The notes under the pieces: model-generated | What the model was told of the DNA's origin: nothing | Database searches by the model: none | The model's input: only the letters and a program-made list of their open reading frames with translations | From: Nitratiruptor sp. YY09-18 | Lineage (GTDB): Bacteria > Campylobacterota > Campylobacteria > Campylobacterales > Nitratiruptoraceae | Length of the DNA stretch: 64,000 nucleotides | Assembly: GCF_016593235.1 (NCBI RefSeq) | Contig: NZ_AP023065.1 | Coordinates: forward strand, 1,302,001-1,366,000 | Reading direction: 5' to 3' | Shown: one piece after another, positions 24,578 through 34,953 of the stretch | How positions within the stretch are numbered: the stretch's first letter is position 1 | Layout of the letters: the number at the start of each line of letters is the position of its first letter | Position numbers and translations under genes: made by a program

Positions 24578-25748
24578 ATTTAACCTCTGCAGTGAGAAGA
24601 TATTCCATCTTATCGTTATTTACATCAGGTTGATTGTCTGTATACTTATCAACATTTGCAATAAACTTTACGTTTTTGTTGTAAGTGTATGCAACACCGG
24701 CGATGAGGTTTTTCTTCGTATAGTCAAGGTTGCTAGTAGGAGTAACCTTCCAGTGATCATAACGGGCCAATATGCTCCATTTTGGTACTGGTCTAAGCTC
24801 TCCATTAACACTCCATCCCTTTCCATCGTGAGGACCGCCATCATTGTCATCTTTCATCCAGTGACCAGCAATGAGAAACATTGGATTATTGTATGCAGCA
24901 TGGAATCCGGTCATAGTATCTTTACCATAACCGTTATCTGTTCCGGTGAGATATCTTCCATAAAATGAGAAATTGAGCCACTCATCACTTGTAGCATGAA
25001 CGTGTTTGCGGCCAGTACCAAATGCTTCATAAGTAAATCTCCAATCGATACTTTGACCTGTTCCTCTTTTGATACTATGGTAACCTCCATTATTAACTAA
25101 AGCAATTTGACTAGTGAAATAGTTAGTTTTAGTAACAAAATTTGCACCTAGAGAAGCAGAGTCAATAACGCGTGCAGCATTATGGGTTTCAACAAATGTC
25201 TCAGAAATAGATCTATAGAGCCAGCCATGGTGTTCTTCATAATCGATCCAAGCTCTATGCACCTGACCAAATTCTACACCAGTATATGGCAAAATATTAT
25301 CAAGATATATATATGCATATTTGAGCCTTGTTATCCAGTCGCCATTATTGAGCTGACGGGTATCAAGAGTCAGTCTTACATAGTCATGTTTATCCCAGAA
25401 CGCTTGTACTTGGAAGTAATTTCTCCTTGTCTCAAAAGCACTTCTATCATCTCTTGCTTCATCATCATAGTCTGTATAATGGTATCCAAGATAGTGTAAG
25501 CCATTGATTTTGAGTTTTGGGACTTTACTAAAAACAGTTGTAGCCTTAATCTCTTTTTTCATATTTTCTTGAATCTCTTGCGTGGTCTTATAGACTTCAT
25601 CTTTTGAAATAAATTCACCCAAAGAGACTCTATTTGGACCCGGTTTAGTATAAATTGCGCCAGTATCTTTATCCTGATAAAGAGTGATAGTGCCAGCCAC
25701 TGCAGATGTTGCTACAAGTGCAGCTAAACTCAATGCAATTTTTTTCAT
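24573..25748 (-). CDS. Outer-membrane porin, probably for phosphate
   Basis: A 391-residue protein with a signal peptide (MKKIALSLAALVATSAVA), a periplasmic start containing a short helical segment (KTTQEIQENMKKEIKA), then many amphipathic strands, ending in EYLLTAEVKW. A terminal aromatic residue is the usual barrel signal. The general pattern is that of OprP/OprO-type phosphate porins. Its place between pstS and pstC argues for an outer-membrane channel for phosphate, expressed with the Pst importer. This is inference from context; the sequence alone only shows a porin-like barrel. Confidence 0.8.
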   Translation of the reverse strand: MKKIALSLAALVATSAVAGTITLYQDKDTGAIYTKPGPNRVSLGEFISKDEVYKTTQEIQENMKKEIKATTVFSKVPKLKINGLHYLGYHYTDYDDEARDDRSAFETRRNYFQVQAFWDKHDYVRLTLDTRQLNNGDWITRLKYAYIYLDNILPYTGVEFGQVHRAWIDYEEHHGWLYRSISETFVETHNAARVIDSASLGANFVTKTNYFTSQIALVNNGGYHSIKRGTGQSIDWRFTYEAFGTGRKHVHATSDEWLNFSFYGRYLTGTDNGYGKDTMTGFHAAYNNPMFLIAGHWMKDDNDGGPHDGKGWSVNGELRPVPKWSILARYDHWKVTPTSNLDYTKKNLIAGVAYTYNKNVKFIANVDKYTDNQPDVNNDKMEYLLTAEVKW

Positions 25749-25781
25749 TGCAACCCTTTTTGATAATTGAAGATTATTGCC

Positions 25782-25804
25782 GCAAGGGATTTGATATCCC
25801 TTGC
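25782..25804 (-). terminator. Attenuator-like hairpin between pstS and porin
   Basis: GCAAGGGAT (25782-25790), five-base loop, ATCCCTTGC (25796-25804); perfect 9-bp stem 14 bases after the pstS stop. No T run follows on the minus strand, so it more likely protects the pstS mRNA end or attenuates read-through than stops it. Confidence 0.55.
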
Positions 25805-25817
25805 ATTTTTGAGATGG

Positions 25818-26834
25818 TTATTTGCTCTTTGGAGCGATTCCGTGTATTTTCCAATATTCGCGGATCATATCTTTTGTAGTTGCAGGAAGTGGAATATAGC
25901 CTAGTTTTTTTGCTGCAGCATCTCCATTTTTGAATGCCCAGTCAAAAAAGGCTGTAATTTCTTTATCTTTTTCTTGCTTTTCACGTGGGAGAAGAATAAA
26001 AGTTCCTGCTACAATCGGATAACTATTATCTCCTGGTTGCAATGCCAATACTTGATAGAAGTGGTTTTTGGGGCTCCATTTTGCATGTGCAGCTGCTGCT
26101 TTGAAGTTCTCTTCTACAGGTTTTACCCATTTGCCACTCTTTGTCTGAATAGTTGCAGCAGTGAAGTTATTTTGAAGCTTGTATGCATACTCGACATATC
26201 CAATGCTGTAAGGAGTCTGCTTGAGGATATTGCTCACTCCCTCATTTCCTTTACCGCCAATGCCCACTGGCCAATCCACTGCTTTTCCTACTCCTACATT
26301 GTTTGCCCACTCATCACTTACTGCACTGAGAAAATATGTGAAATTAAAAGTAGTACCACTACCATCGCTTCTATGAACTACTACGATTTTTTTGTGGGGG
26401 AGTTTAAGGCCTGGATTATCTTCAGCGATAGCTTTATCATCCCAAAATTTGATCTTGCCAAGATAGATATTTGCTATATCTTTGTTTTCAAGTTTGAGCT
26501 CCATATCGCCAATGCCTGGAAGATTGTATGCTACAACGATGCTTCCGATAACTGCAGGAAATTGATAGAGTCTTTTTTTGTCCAATTTTCTTGGCTTGAG
26601 AGGCTTGTCACTTGCACCAAAATCTACAATTCTTGCACTTACTTGTTTGATTCCGCCACCACTACCAATTGACTGATAGTTGATCTCTACACCTGTAGCT
26701 TTGTGGTAATCATATGCCCATTGATAGTATAAAGGTGCAGGGAATGTTGCACCAGCACCACTAATTTTTGTAGCATTTGCACCACTCACAAGCACCATTG
26801 CTGCTACTGATGTGAAAGCAATCTTCTTAAGCAT
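25818..26834 (-). CDS. pstS: Phosphate-binding protein PstS
   Basis: Periplasmic phosphate receptor of 338 residues. Signal peptide MLKKIAFTSVAAMVLVSGANA. GAGATFPAPLYYQWAYDY, SIGSGGGIKQV, DFGASDKPL and HRSDGSGTTFNFTYFLS are the phosphate-contact and family motifs. First gene of the pst operon, transcribed from a shared intergenic region with phoU that contains Pho-box-like repeats. Confidence 0.97.
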   Translation of the reverse strand: MLKKIAFTSVAAMVLVSGANATKISGAGATFPAPLYYQWAYDYHKATGVEINYQSIGSGGGIKQVSARIVDFGASDKPLKPRKLDKKRLYQFPAVIGSIVVAYNLPGIGDMELKLENKDIANIYLGKIKFWDDKAIAEDNPGLKLPHKKIVVVHRSDGSGTTFNFTYFLSAVSDEWANNVGVGKAVDWPVGIGGKGNEGVSNILKQTPYSIGYVEYAYKLQNNFTAATIQTKSGKWVKPVEENFKAAAAHAKWSPKNHFYQVLALQPGDNSYPIVAGTFILLPREKQEKDKEITAFFDWAFKNGDAAAKKLGYIPLPATTKDMIREYWKIHGIAPKSK

Positions 26835-26878
26835 TCAGTCTCCTTTTGAATTGTTTTATTGAAATATTAAAACAATTA

Positions 26879-26918
26879 GATTACAAATTGGTTACAATTA
26901 TGCAATCAATTTGTAATC
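26879..26918. promoter_or_regulatory. Pho-box-like repeats between pstS and phoU
   Basis: Three 11-bp units in a row, GATTACAAATT, GGTTACAATTA and TGCAATCAATT, plus a perfect inverted repeat GATTACAAATTG (26879-26890) and CAATTTGTAATC (26907-26918). The 11-bp phasing is that of PhoB-type operators. For phoU a TATAAT lies at 26928-26933. A response regulator of phosphate starvation is expected to bind here; none is encoded next to it. Confidence 0.45.
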
Positions 26919-26969
26919 GTTTTTGATTATAATGCATAAAAATTGTCAAATATACTCGAAGGATAAAGC

Positions 26970-27635
26970 ATGCTCAAAAGTTATGAGGAAAAACTTAACG
27001 CCATCCAAAATATGGTAAAAGATGCTTCACAAAAAGTTGTCAATGCGCACAAGATTGCCCTTGATTCTTTTACCAATAAAGATATAGATGAGTTCCGATC
27101 TGTGCTAGATCTTGTCAAATCACTCGATGATGAGGCAAGAGCAATAGACAATGAAATTGTAAAAGTCATAGCACTCTATGGACCTGAAGCAAGTCAGCTG
27201 CGAGAACTCATCGCATATATTAAACTTACGAATGAAATTGTACGTATTGGTGATTATGCAAAGACATACGCGAAAAACATCTCTCGCCATATCCAAAATG
27301 AGATAGAGTTTAGTGCTCTTGATGATTATATAATTCAGCTTCATGAAACGGCGATTGAGGCGTTGGAGTATGCTCTGAGTATGTTAGATGCAAATGTTGA
27401 AGAAGTAGATGACCTCTATCATAAAGCACTCGTTGAAGAGAGTAAAACAGATGAGATTTTCAAACTCTTTGAAAAAGAGCTCCTAGCCGATCTGTGTAAA
27501 GAGCGTGAAAAGATCTCTGACTACCTCAATGTCTTATCTACTTGTCGCAAACTAGAAAGAACTGGAGATAGAGCTGTAGAGATTGCAAAACTGCTACTCT
27601 TTGCCAAAAAAGGTGGAAAATTAGAAAATTTCTAG
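26970..27635 (+). CDS. phoU: Phosphate signalling regulator PhoU
   Basis: A 221-residue, all-helical protein made of two PhoU repeats, each with the metal-binding pattern seen as SLDDEARAIDNEIVKVIALYGPEASQLRELIAYIKLTNEIVRIGDYAKTYA split over helices, and again SKTDEIFKLFEKELLADL and LERTGDRAVEIAKLL. It tunes PstSCAB uptake and the phosphate two-component system. Divergent from pstS, a layout that lets one operator control both. Followed directly by tRNA-Met on the other strand. Confidence 0.93.
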   Translation: MLKSYEEKLNAIQNMVKDASQKVVNAHKIALDSFTNKDIDEFRSVLDLVKSLDDEARAIDNEIVKVIALYGPEASQLRELIAYIKLTNEIVRIGDYAKTYAKNISRHIQNEIEFSALDDYIIQLHETAIEALEYALSMLDANVEEVDDLYHKALVEESKTDEIFKLFEKELLADLCKEREKISDYLNVLSTCRKLERTGDRAVEIAKLLLFAKKGGKLENF

Positions 27636-27638
27636 AAG

Positions 27639-27715
27639 TGGTAGCTGGGGACGGACTTGAACCGTCGACCTCCGGCTTATGAGACCAGCGCTCTCACCAG
27701 CTGAGCTACCCAGCC
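27639..27715 (-). tRNA. tRNA-Met (anticodon CAT)
   Basis: On the minus strand GGCTGGG pairs with CCCAGCT (one G-T pair). D-arm TAGCTCAGCTGGTGAGAGC, anticodon stem GCTGGT/GCCGG around CTCATAA with anticodon CAT, T-arm CGGTTCAAGTCCG and an encoded CCA. The 5' end has a normal paired first base, so it is the elongator type. Confidence 0.93.
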
Positions 27716-27727
27716 AAAGCGAGTGAA

Positions 27728-27756
27728 ATTATACTTCAAATCATCTTGCTTGTCAA
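27728..27756 (-). promoter_or_regulatory. Consensus sigma-70 promoter of tRNA-Met
   Basis: On the minus strand TTGACA (27756-27751), 17 bases, TATAAT (27733-27728), 12 bases before the tRNA. Both boxes are perfect, as for the tRNA-Ser promoter. Confidence 0.85.
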
Positions 27757-27784
27757 TATTTGTATCTTTTGATAGACTAATGCA

Positions 27785-29635
27785 ATGAGACTCTTATGGC
27801 TTTTTCTCTTCACTTCGCTGCTCTTTGCACAGAGTACTATACATATCGATCAAAATTTTTCTACCAATATCACTCCCTCTACATACTATTTTCTCGATCA
27901 ATTTGGAAAACTCACCGAGTTCGATGTACGAAAAAATGATAAACTATTCAAAAAAATAGGCAAAAAGAAACTTATTCTTGGATACCATGATAGTGCCAAT
28001 CTCTGGCTCAAGCTCAAAATCAAAAACGATACAAACCAAACACTTCAAAAAGTTCTTGAATATGACTATCCTATTCAAGAAAAAATTTGGTTCTATGCAG
28101 ATGGCAGGACATTTTTGGGAGGATATCTTTTTAAACCATCTGTATCGCGCTATATCACACATCCTCTCTTTTTGACCTTCAAACCGTATGAGACCAAAGA
28201 GATACTCATCAAGGCAAGAGATGAAAATGTAGGGCTCATAGCAAAACTCAATCTTCTTAACTTCCAAGATTTTCTCGACAAAAATGAAAAAGCAAAAGTA
28301 ATAAATATGCTCTTTTTTGGAAGCATTTTCTCGCTCCTTCTTTACAATCTTTTTTTGCTCTTTCTCACACGCAATATCAGCTATCTATTTTATATAGGTA
28401 TGATGGGAAGCTTTTTTGTCTTAGAACTGTTTGAGGGGGGCTTTTTCTCTATATATACTCCTTGGGTCTACTTTTCACAAAATGTTATCTATACGCTCCT
28501 GTTGCTTATGGCCCTCTCGATCATAATGTTTACACTCTATTTTCTTGAGATACCAAAAAATTTTCCCAAAATCTATAGATTTATTCAATTTTTAGCTGTT
28601 GTATTAATAATTGTTTATATCTTAAACATCACACAAATCCTGCCGACTATCTTTCAACGACTCCTCTATATGTCTCTCTTTTTAGTAATCATTATACTTG
28701 GAATATATGCTTATAAGAGGGGTGTAACCCAGGCTAAATACTACCTTGCTGGATGGATGTTGCTCTTTTTCAATACTGTTCTTTTAGGACTCAACCAGGC
28801 AGGAATTGTGGCTTGGATAGACTATTTTCCTTATATTGGCAAAATTGCGATCTTTGCTGAAGCGATACTTTTTTCTATGGCTCTCTCAGCTCTTATCAAT
28901 ACCTACAAAGAGGAAAAAGAGCGTGCTGTACAAGCACTCCTTGAGCAGACTGAAAACTACGCCAAAAGAATGGAAGAGTATGCTGATAAAAAAACGAGAC
29001 AGCTTCATAAAAGTGTCAAAGAAAAGGAGACACTGCTAAAAGAGTTGCACCATAGAGTCAAAAACAATCTCCAAATCATCATATCGCTCTTGCGTCTCCA
29101 AAGTGATACAGTAGATGATACAAGAGCAAAGCAGGTACTTTCTGAAGCAGAAAATCGCATTAAGGCTCTGAGCACTATCCATGAAATGCTCTACAAAAAT
29201 AGATCTTTTCAGTATATAGATATAGCAAGCTATTTTGATTTCTTAACACAAGAGATAGTTGAATCTCTCTCTCATGACAAGAAAATTACTTACTCTATCC
29301 AGAGTAATACAGCTCTCTCAATGGAAAAAGCGATATATTGCGGTCTTATTCTCAATGAGCTTGTAACAAATGCAATCAAGTATGCTTTTGAAGATGAGGG
29401 TCATATTACAATAAAGTTTATCAAAGAGGGTGAGTGCTATAACTTTGTAGTTGCAGATAATGGAAAAGGTATAGATAGTAAAACAGCAAAAAAATCTCTT
29501 GGATTAGAACTCGTGGAGACACTAATAAAAAATCAATTAAAAGGGGAGATTCATATAGATTCCAAAAATGGAACCAAATTTAGTTTAATTTTCTGTGAAT
29601 CTCCCCCTTCCCCGAAAATAGCAACGAAGCAATAA
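27785..29635 (+). CDS. 7TM-DISM sensor histidine kinase (HisKA_2)
   Basis: A 616-residue membrane kinase. Signal peptide, periplasmic 7TMR-DISM extracellular domain (about 20-170), seven helices (about 173-372), a coiled coil (about 375-415), then a HisKA_2 dimerisation domain LLKELHHRVKNNLQI with the phospho-acceptor H422, and an ATPase with LNELVTNAIKYAF and DNGKG. The DISM receptor group is thought to sense small ligands or carbohydrates. The response regulator encoded convergently at 29679 is the probable partner. Confidence 0.9.
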   Translation: MRLLWLFLFTSLLFAQSTIHIDQNFSTNITPSTYYFLDQFGKLTEFDVRKNDKLFKKIGKKKLILGYHDSANLWLKLKIKNDTNQTLQKVLEYDYPIQEKIWFYADGRTFLGGYLFKPSVSRYITHPLFLTFKPYETKEILIKARDENVGLIAKLNLLNFQDFLDKNEKAKVINMLFFGSIFSLLLYNLFLLFLTRNISYLFYIGMMGSFFVLELFEGGFFSIYTPWVYFSQNVIYTLLLLMALSIIMFTLYFLEIPKNFPKIYRFIQFLAVVLIIVYILNITQILPTIFQRLLYMSLFLVIIILGIYAYKRGVTQAKYYLAGWMLLFFNTVLLGLNQAGIVAWIDYFPYIGKIAIFAEAILFSMALSALINTYKEEKERAVQALLEQTENYAKRMEEYADKKTRQLHKSVKEKETLLKELHHRVKNNLQIIISLLRLQSDTVDDTRAKQVLSEAENRIKALSTIHEMLYKNRSFQYIDIASYFDFLTQEIVESLSHDKKITYSIQSNTALSMEKAIYCGLILNELVTNAIKYAFEDEGHITIKFIKEGECYNFVVADNGKGIDSKTAKKSLGLELVETLIKNQLKGEIHIDSKNGTKFSLIFCESPPSPKIATKQ

Positions 29636-29678
29636 AATTATACTTTTTAAGTGTTGCAAAAGTGTTGCAATCTCGAAA

Positions 29679-30332
29679 TTAGTCCAAAATCACTCCAATT
29701 CCTGTAATTGTACGTATACATTCTTTGGAAATCTTTTGTCTTAACCTATGAATAAGACTTCGTCTCGTCGATTCACTTATCGGCTCATCAGGCCAAAGAG
29801 TATATTCAATAGTTGGAAACTGTACCACTCTTCCTCTATTTTTGAGCAAAAGATCTAGCAAGCTCTTCTCTTTCCCTGTGAGAATAATCTCTTTGTTATC
29901 ACGAATAATCATGTTTTTTCGAGGATCATACAAAATATTTCCACAAATATTGATAACCTCTTGCTCCCCTTTCTTATGCTTTGTGGCCATCTTGACTGCT
30001 GCATAGAGTTCGGCTCTGCGAAAGGGTTTGATCAAATAGGCGTGGGGCTCACACTCTAGCGCTCCACTCATACTCTTCTCATCTGAGTAAGCAGTCAAGA
30101 ATATCACAGGGATACCAAGCTCTTTAAACTCTTTGCACCCTTCTATCCCGCTTTTAGGACCAGCGAGATAGATATCGAGCAAGACTACATCAGGACTACA
30201 TTTTTTTGCTATCTCTATAGCCTCTTCTACACTATCACTTATATAGCAGCTCTCTATTCCATATTGTCGCAGCGTAGATTTGATTTCTAATGCAACAAGA
30301 CTCTCATCTTCAACTATTAAAACTTTTTTCAT
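29679..30332 (-). CDS. Response regulator with winged-helix output domain
   Basis: A 217-residue two-component regulator. Receiver domain with VEDE, phospho-acceptor D53 in LLDIYL, T/S in FLTAYSDE and lysine in LIKPF. The C-terminal part (about 125-217) is an OmpR-like winged helix with LTGKEKSLLDLLLKNRGRVV and STRRSLIHRLRQKI. It ends facing the 7TM kinase gene, 43 bases away, and probably pairs with it. Its start is two bases from the AsmA-like gene stop, so it is transcribed after it. Confidence 0.88.
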   Translation of the reverse strand: MKKVLIVEDESLVALEIKSTLRQYGIESCYISDSVEEAIEIAKKCSPDVVLLDIYLAGPKSGIEGCKEFKELGIPVIFLTAYSDEKSMSGALECEPHAYLIKPFRRAELYAAVKMATKHKKGEQEVINICGNILYDPRKNMIIRDNKEIILTGKEKSLLDLLLKNRGRVVQFPTIEYTLWPDEPISESTRRSLIHRLRQKISKECIRTITGIGVILD

Positions 30333-30333
30333 T

Positions 30334-31827
30334 TTAAAATAGATTGTTTAGCAAACCTTTCGCACCTGCTGGAATTTTTGACTTCACTTTATCTCCAAGC
30401 CTCTTATTTAGTTCTTTCTTCACGCGACCTTTAATTAACTCTTTTGCATCGAGGCTAATTTTTGGATTTTGAATATTCCCATGGATTTTAACAAAAACTG
30501 GCCTTTTTTGAATCTCAATGCGGAGTTTCGCATCGACAATCTTTTTATCCAGATCCACCAAAGCCCTCTTTGCACTTATGTGAGTGAGCCTACTCTCCAT
30601 ATCAAGATCAGAGAGAATTCTCTTTTTATTGATAGTACTATCGATGGTAGTAAGTTTATACACTTCGCGTGTGATATCAAAATTTGCCATTTGCGAGAGC
30701 AAAAAACTCATCTTGTTTGGCAAAATATGTCCATCATGTGCTTGTGCATGGAGTGATCCTTGCTGTGTGAGAATATTATAGTCTAGCTGAGCATCAACAC
30801 GTGAATCAAAAATTTTAGGGTAATAAAGCATATGGGTCAAAGCCACTGTTTGTATTTTTGCTATATTTGCAGTAAGTTTATTGTTGAGAAGCTTGATATG
30901 CACATCACCACCTAGTGTTTTACTATGCGCTGCAACATAGAGATTTTTATCTTTTTTGATTTTACCTGTAATGGTGATCTTGCCTCGCATCTTTTGATGC
31001 GTAAGAAAGTAGAGTTTACCAAGATCTGGTACATAGAGTGTATATGGTGCCTCTAAAGTTCCTGTTTTAATATTAAAAAGTGCACTATTTGTTGCAATAT
31101 TGGCTACATTTGTAGTGACTCTAGCTTTGCTTTTAATGCGATTATTTGCAAGATTGCTGTGCTGCATAGCTTTAAAAGTAATCGCAACATTCTCCAGGCC
31201 AAACTGCTCTTTGAGCACTTTGGGATCTGTTTTTCCCTGGGTTATAGTCGAATCAATTTTTCCATGGAGTTTTTCAAAATTATCGATAACGATCTTTGTA
31301 TCGATTTTGGCATCTGCAATATGTGGCTGATAGAGCATATACAAAATCTTAGCAAGATCTGCATGGGCGACGTTTGCTTTGAGGAGTTTTGGCTCAAAAT
31401 CTTTAAGTGTTAGATTATACGTTGTAGCAGATCCTACTACTTTTGCTGTACCGTTTACAAGAAGTTTCTCTTTATTACCTGCTACATCACCTATTGTATA
31501 GAGTGATCCGCGAAGCTTTTGCCCAGTAATTGGCTCAATATCAGCCAAATTTTTCACATCTATAATATAGTGAATATTCATACTGCGTGCAAATGGATCA
31601 AACTCTCCTTGAGCTTTGATAATGCTGCTTTTTCCAAGTTTGAGTGTTACATGCATAGGAACTATCTGAAAATCTGTAAGAGTTGCTTTGACTGGCAGGC
31701 GTTTATTGAGCTCTTTTTCGATATATGGCTTAAGAATGCCATTTCCACTTTTTGTAAAAATCAACCAATAGCCTCCGCCAAGCACTACTACTATAATTGC
31801 TAAGAGTAACAACAGAAATTTTTTCAT
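30334..31827 (-). CDS. AsmA-like envelope protein
   Basis: A 497-residue protein with one N-terminal membrane anchor (LLLLLAIIVVVLGGGYWLIF), then long beta-rich sequence, and a C-terminal KGRVKKELNKRLGDKVKS segment like that at the ends of AsmA/DUF748-type proteins. The opening KPYIEKELNKRLPVKATLTDFQI is typical of AsmA domains. Members of this superfamily bridge the envelope and move phospholipids. The exact subfamily is not clear. Followed by the response regulator gene on the same strand. Confidence 0.7.
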   Translation of the reverse strand: MKKFLLLLLAIIVVVLGGGYWLIFTKSGNGILKPYIEKELNKRLPVKATLTDFQIVPMHVTLKLGKSSIIKAQGEFDPFARSMNIHYIIDVKNLADIEPITGQKLRGSLYTIGDVAGNKEKLLVNGTAKVVGSATTYNLTLKDFEPKLLKANVAHADLAKILYMLYQPHIADAKIDTKIVIDNFEKLHGKIDSTITQGKTDPKVLKEQFGLENVAITFKAMQHSNLANNRIKSKARVTTNVANIATNSALFNIKTGTLEAPYTLYVPDLGKLYFLTHQKMRGKITITGKIKKDKNLYVAAHSKTLGGDVHIKLLNNKLTANIAKIQTVALTHMLYYPKIFDSRVDAQLDYNILTQQGSLHAQAHDGHILPNKMSFLLSQMANFDITREVYKLTTIDSTINKKRILSDLDMESRLTHISAKRALVDLDKKIVDAKLRIEIQKRPVFVKIHGNIQNPKISLDAKELIKGRVKKELNKRLGDKVKSKIPAGAKGLLNNLF

Positions 31828-31987
31828 TATAAATCCTTTCTATCAAAAAATAATAAGCTTCTAGAATTAATTATACACTAAATGACTAATAGAACCATAA
31901 AATTATTTAATTTAGTCAGCTAGACTAAAATTTAATGATATGCATAGTTTATTTTAAGTTATATTTAAGTTTATTAAGTGTAAAATT

Positions 31988-32014
31988 TTGGCACTAGAAA
32001 ACAGTGAGTGACAA
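31988..32014 (+). promoter_or_regulatory. CIRCE-like operator of groESL
   Basis: TTGGCACTA, nine bases, GAGTGACAA. Consensus CIRCE is TTAGCACTC-N9-GAGTGCTAA, so each half matches at seven of nine positions with exact spacing. A TAAAAT -10 box lies at 31981-31986, placing the transcription start inside the operator. HrcA repression of groESL is therefore likely; no hrcA gene is in this window. Confidence 0.65.
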
Positions 32015-32035
32015 ATCACATAAAAGGAGGCAGCA

Positions 32036-32305
32036 ATGAATTTCCAACCACTTGGAAACAGAGTTTTGGTAGAAAGAGTAGATGAACCTGAAAAAACACC
32101 ATCTGGTATTATTATCCCAGACAATGCAAAAGAAAAACCGCTTGAGGGAAATGTTTTGGCAATCGGTCCAGAAGTAGAAGAAGAGGGTCACATTAAAGTA
32201 GGTGATAGAGTTGTTTTTGCAAAATACAGCGGAACTGAAATTACACTTGAAGGCAAAGAGTATCTCATTCTACAAACTGATGATATTCTTGGAATTTTGA
32301 AATAA
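32036..32305 (+). CDS. groES: Co-chaperonin GroES
   Basis: The 10-kDa lid of the GroEL folding chamber, 89 residues. [16 protein letters not shown], the mobile loop [14 protein letters not shown], and [11 protein letters not shown] are all standard. AAAGGAGG lies nine bases before the ATG. Cotranscribed with groEL from a promoter overlapped by a CIRCE-like site. Confidence 0.97.
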   Translation: MNFQPLGNRVLVERVDEPEKTPSGIIIPDNAKEKPLEGNVLAIGPEVEEEGHIKVGDRVVFAKYSGTEITLEGKEYLILQTDDILGILK

Positions 32306-32316
32306 GAAGGGGGTGA

Positions 32317-33960
<1,644 letters not shown>

Positions 33961-33969
33961 TCCCTTCCC

Positions 33970-34953
33970 TCACCCAAACTTTTTGAGTATCTCATCTACC
34001 TTTGACCTCTTGATTTTTTGCACCATCACTACTTCATTTGTTTGCTTTTCTTCTTTGTACTCATCAAATATATAGAAGTTATTGTTGTAATTCTCTTTGA
34101 TAGTATGATAGGTATTGTCTTTGCGTGGATCTCTCTCGATGAGATAGTGATCTTTACCAAGAATTACTTTGCGCAATAATATATCATCTACCTCTTCGAT
34201 GAGAAACTCTATTTTTTCTTTTTCTATAATACCACCTTCTTGAAGTTTTTTGCGCAGTTTCAAAAGCATTTTGGGATAGTCACTAGCAACGAAATCCGCG
34301 CCTCTTTCATACATGGCAAGTGCTAGATCCTCTTCATTGACAGTCCAAACTCCCACTTTGAGATGAATATGGTGTGCAAATTTATTAGCTTTGGCTGTAG
34401 CTATACGGTAGTGGGGCAATACAAGAGCACATCCAAGCTGCTTGGCCTCGGGAATTTTCCCTGGAGGGTAGCTATAAACTAAACCTGTAGCAATTGTGCT
34501 ATCAAGGCGCTTTACTTCGCTCATAACCTCTTCATAAAAGCTTATGATACACACATTTTGTTGCATCTGCTGCTCTTGCACAAGCTCTACTACCTTTTGG
34601 CAAATTTCAGGCTCTTTGATCTCCAAAAACATAGCGATTTTACCTCTTGCGACTTCAAGTGCTTCAACGAGAGTTGCTACAGGTTCGCTATCTTCGATAA
34701 GGATATTCTCTTTGATATATGAAAACTCTAGCTCTTTTGCCTCTTTTGCTATCCCTGCCACTCTATCAAAATCACTATCGTGTAAAAGTATCAACTCCCC
34801 ATCTTTGGTGCTGCGAATATCCACTTCTACAATATCAGCTTTGATGCGAATAGCATGCTTGATGCCCTTGATTGTGTTTTCGGGAGCCTCCAATCCTCCA
34901 CCCCTGTGGGCTATGACACCAAATGGCTTAGTATGCAGAGCCTTTTTAATCAT
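33970..34953 (-). CDS. Glycerophosphodiester phosphodiesterase with C-terminal extension
   Basis: A 327-residue protein. The first 230 residues form a GDPD TIM barrel with IAHRGG, ENTIKG, VEVDIRSTKDGELILLHD and WTVNE, so it should hydrolyse glycerophosphodiesters to glycerol 3-phosphate. There is no signal peptide. The last 90 residues (KIEFLIEEVDDILLRKVILGKDHYLIERDP onward, split by acidic patches) are not part of the family barrel and I do not recognise them. Last gene of a long minus-strand operon; it overlaps the YtfJ-like gene by eight bases. Confidence 0.85.
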   Translation of the reverse strand: MIKKALHTKPFGVIAHRGGGLEAPENTIKGIKHAIRIKADIVEVDIRSTKDGELILLHDSDFDRVAGIAKEAKELEFSYIKENILIEDSEPVATLVEALEVARGKIAMFLEIKEPEICQKVVELVQEQQMQQNVCIISFYEEVMSEVKRLDSTIATGLVYSYPPGKIPEAKQLGCALVLPHYRIATAKANKFAHHIHLKVGVWTVNEEDLALAMYERGADFVASDYPKMLLKLRKKLQEGGIIEKEKIEFLIEEVDDILLRKVILGKDHYLIERDPRKDNTYHTIKENYNNNFYIFDEYKEEKQTNEVVMVQKIKRSKVDEILKKFG

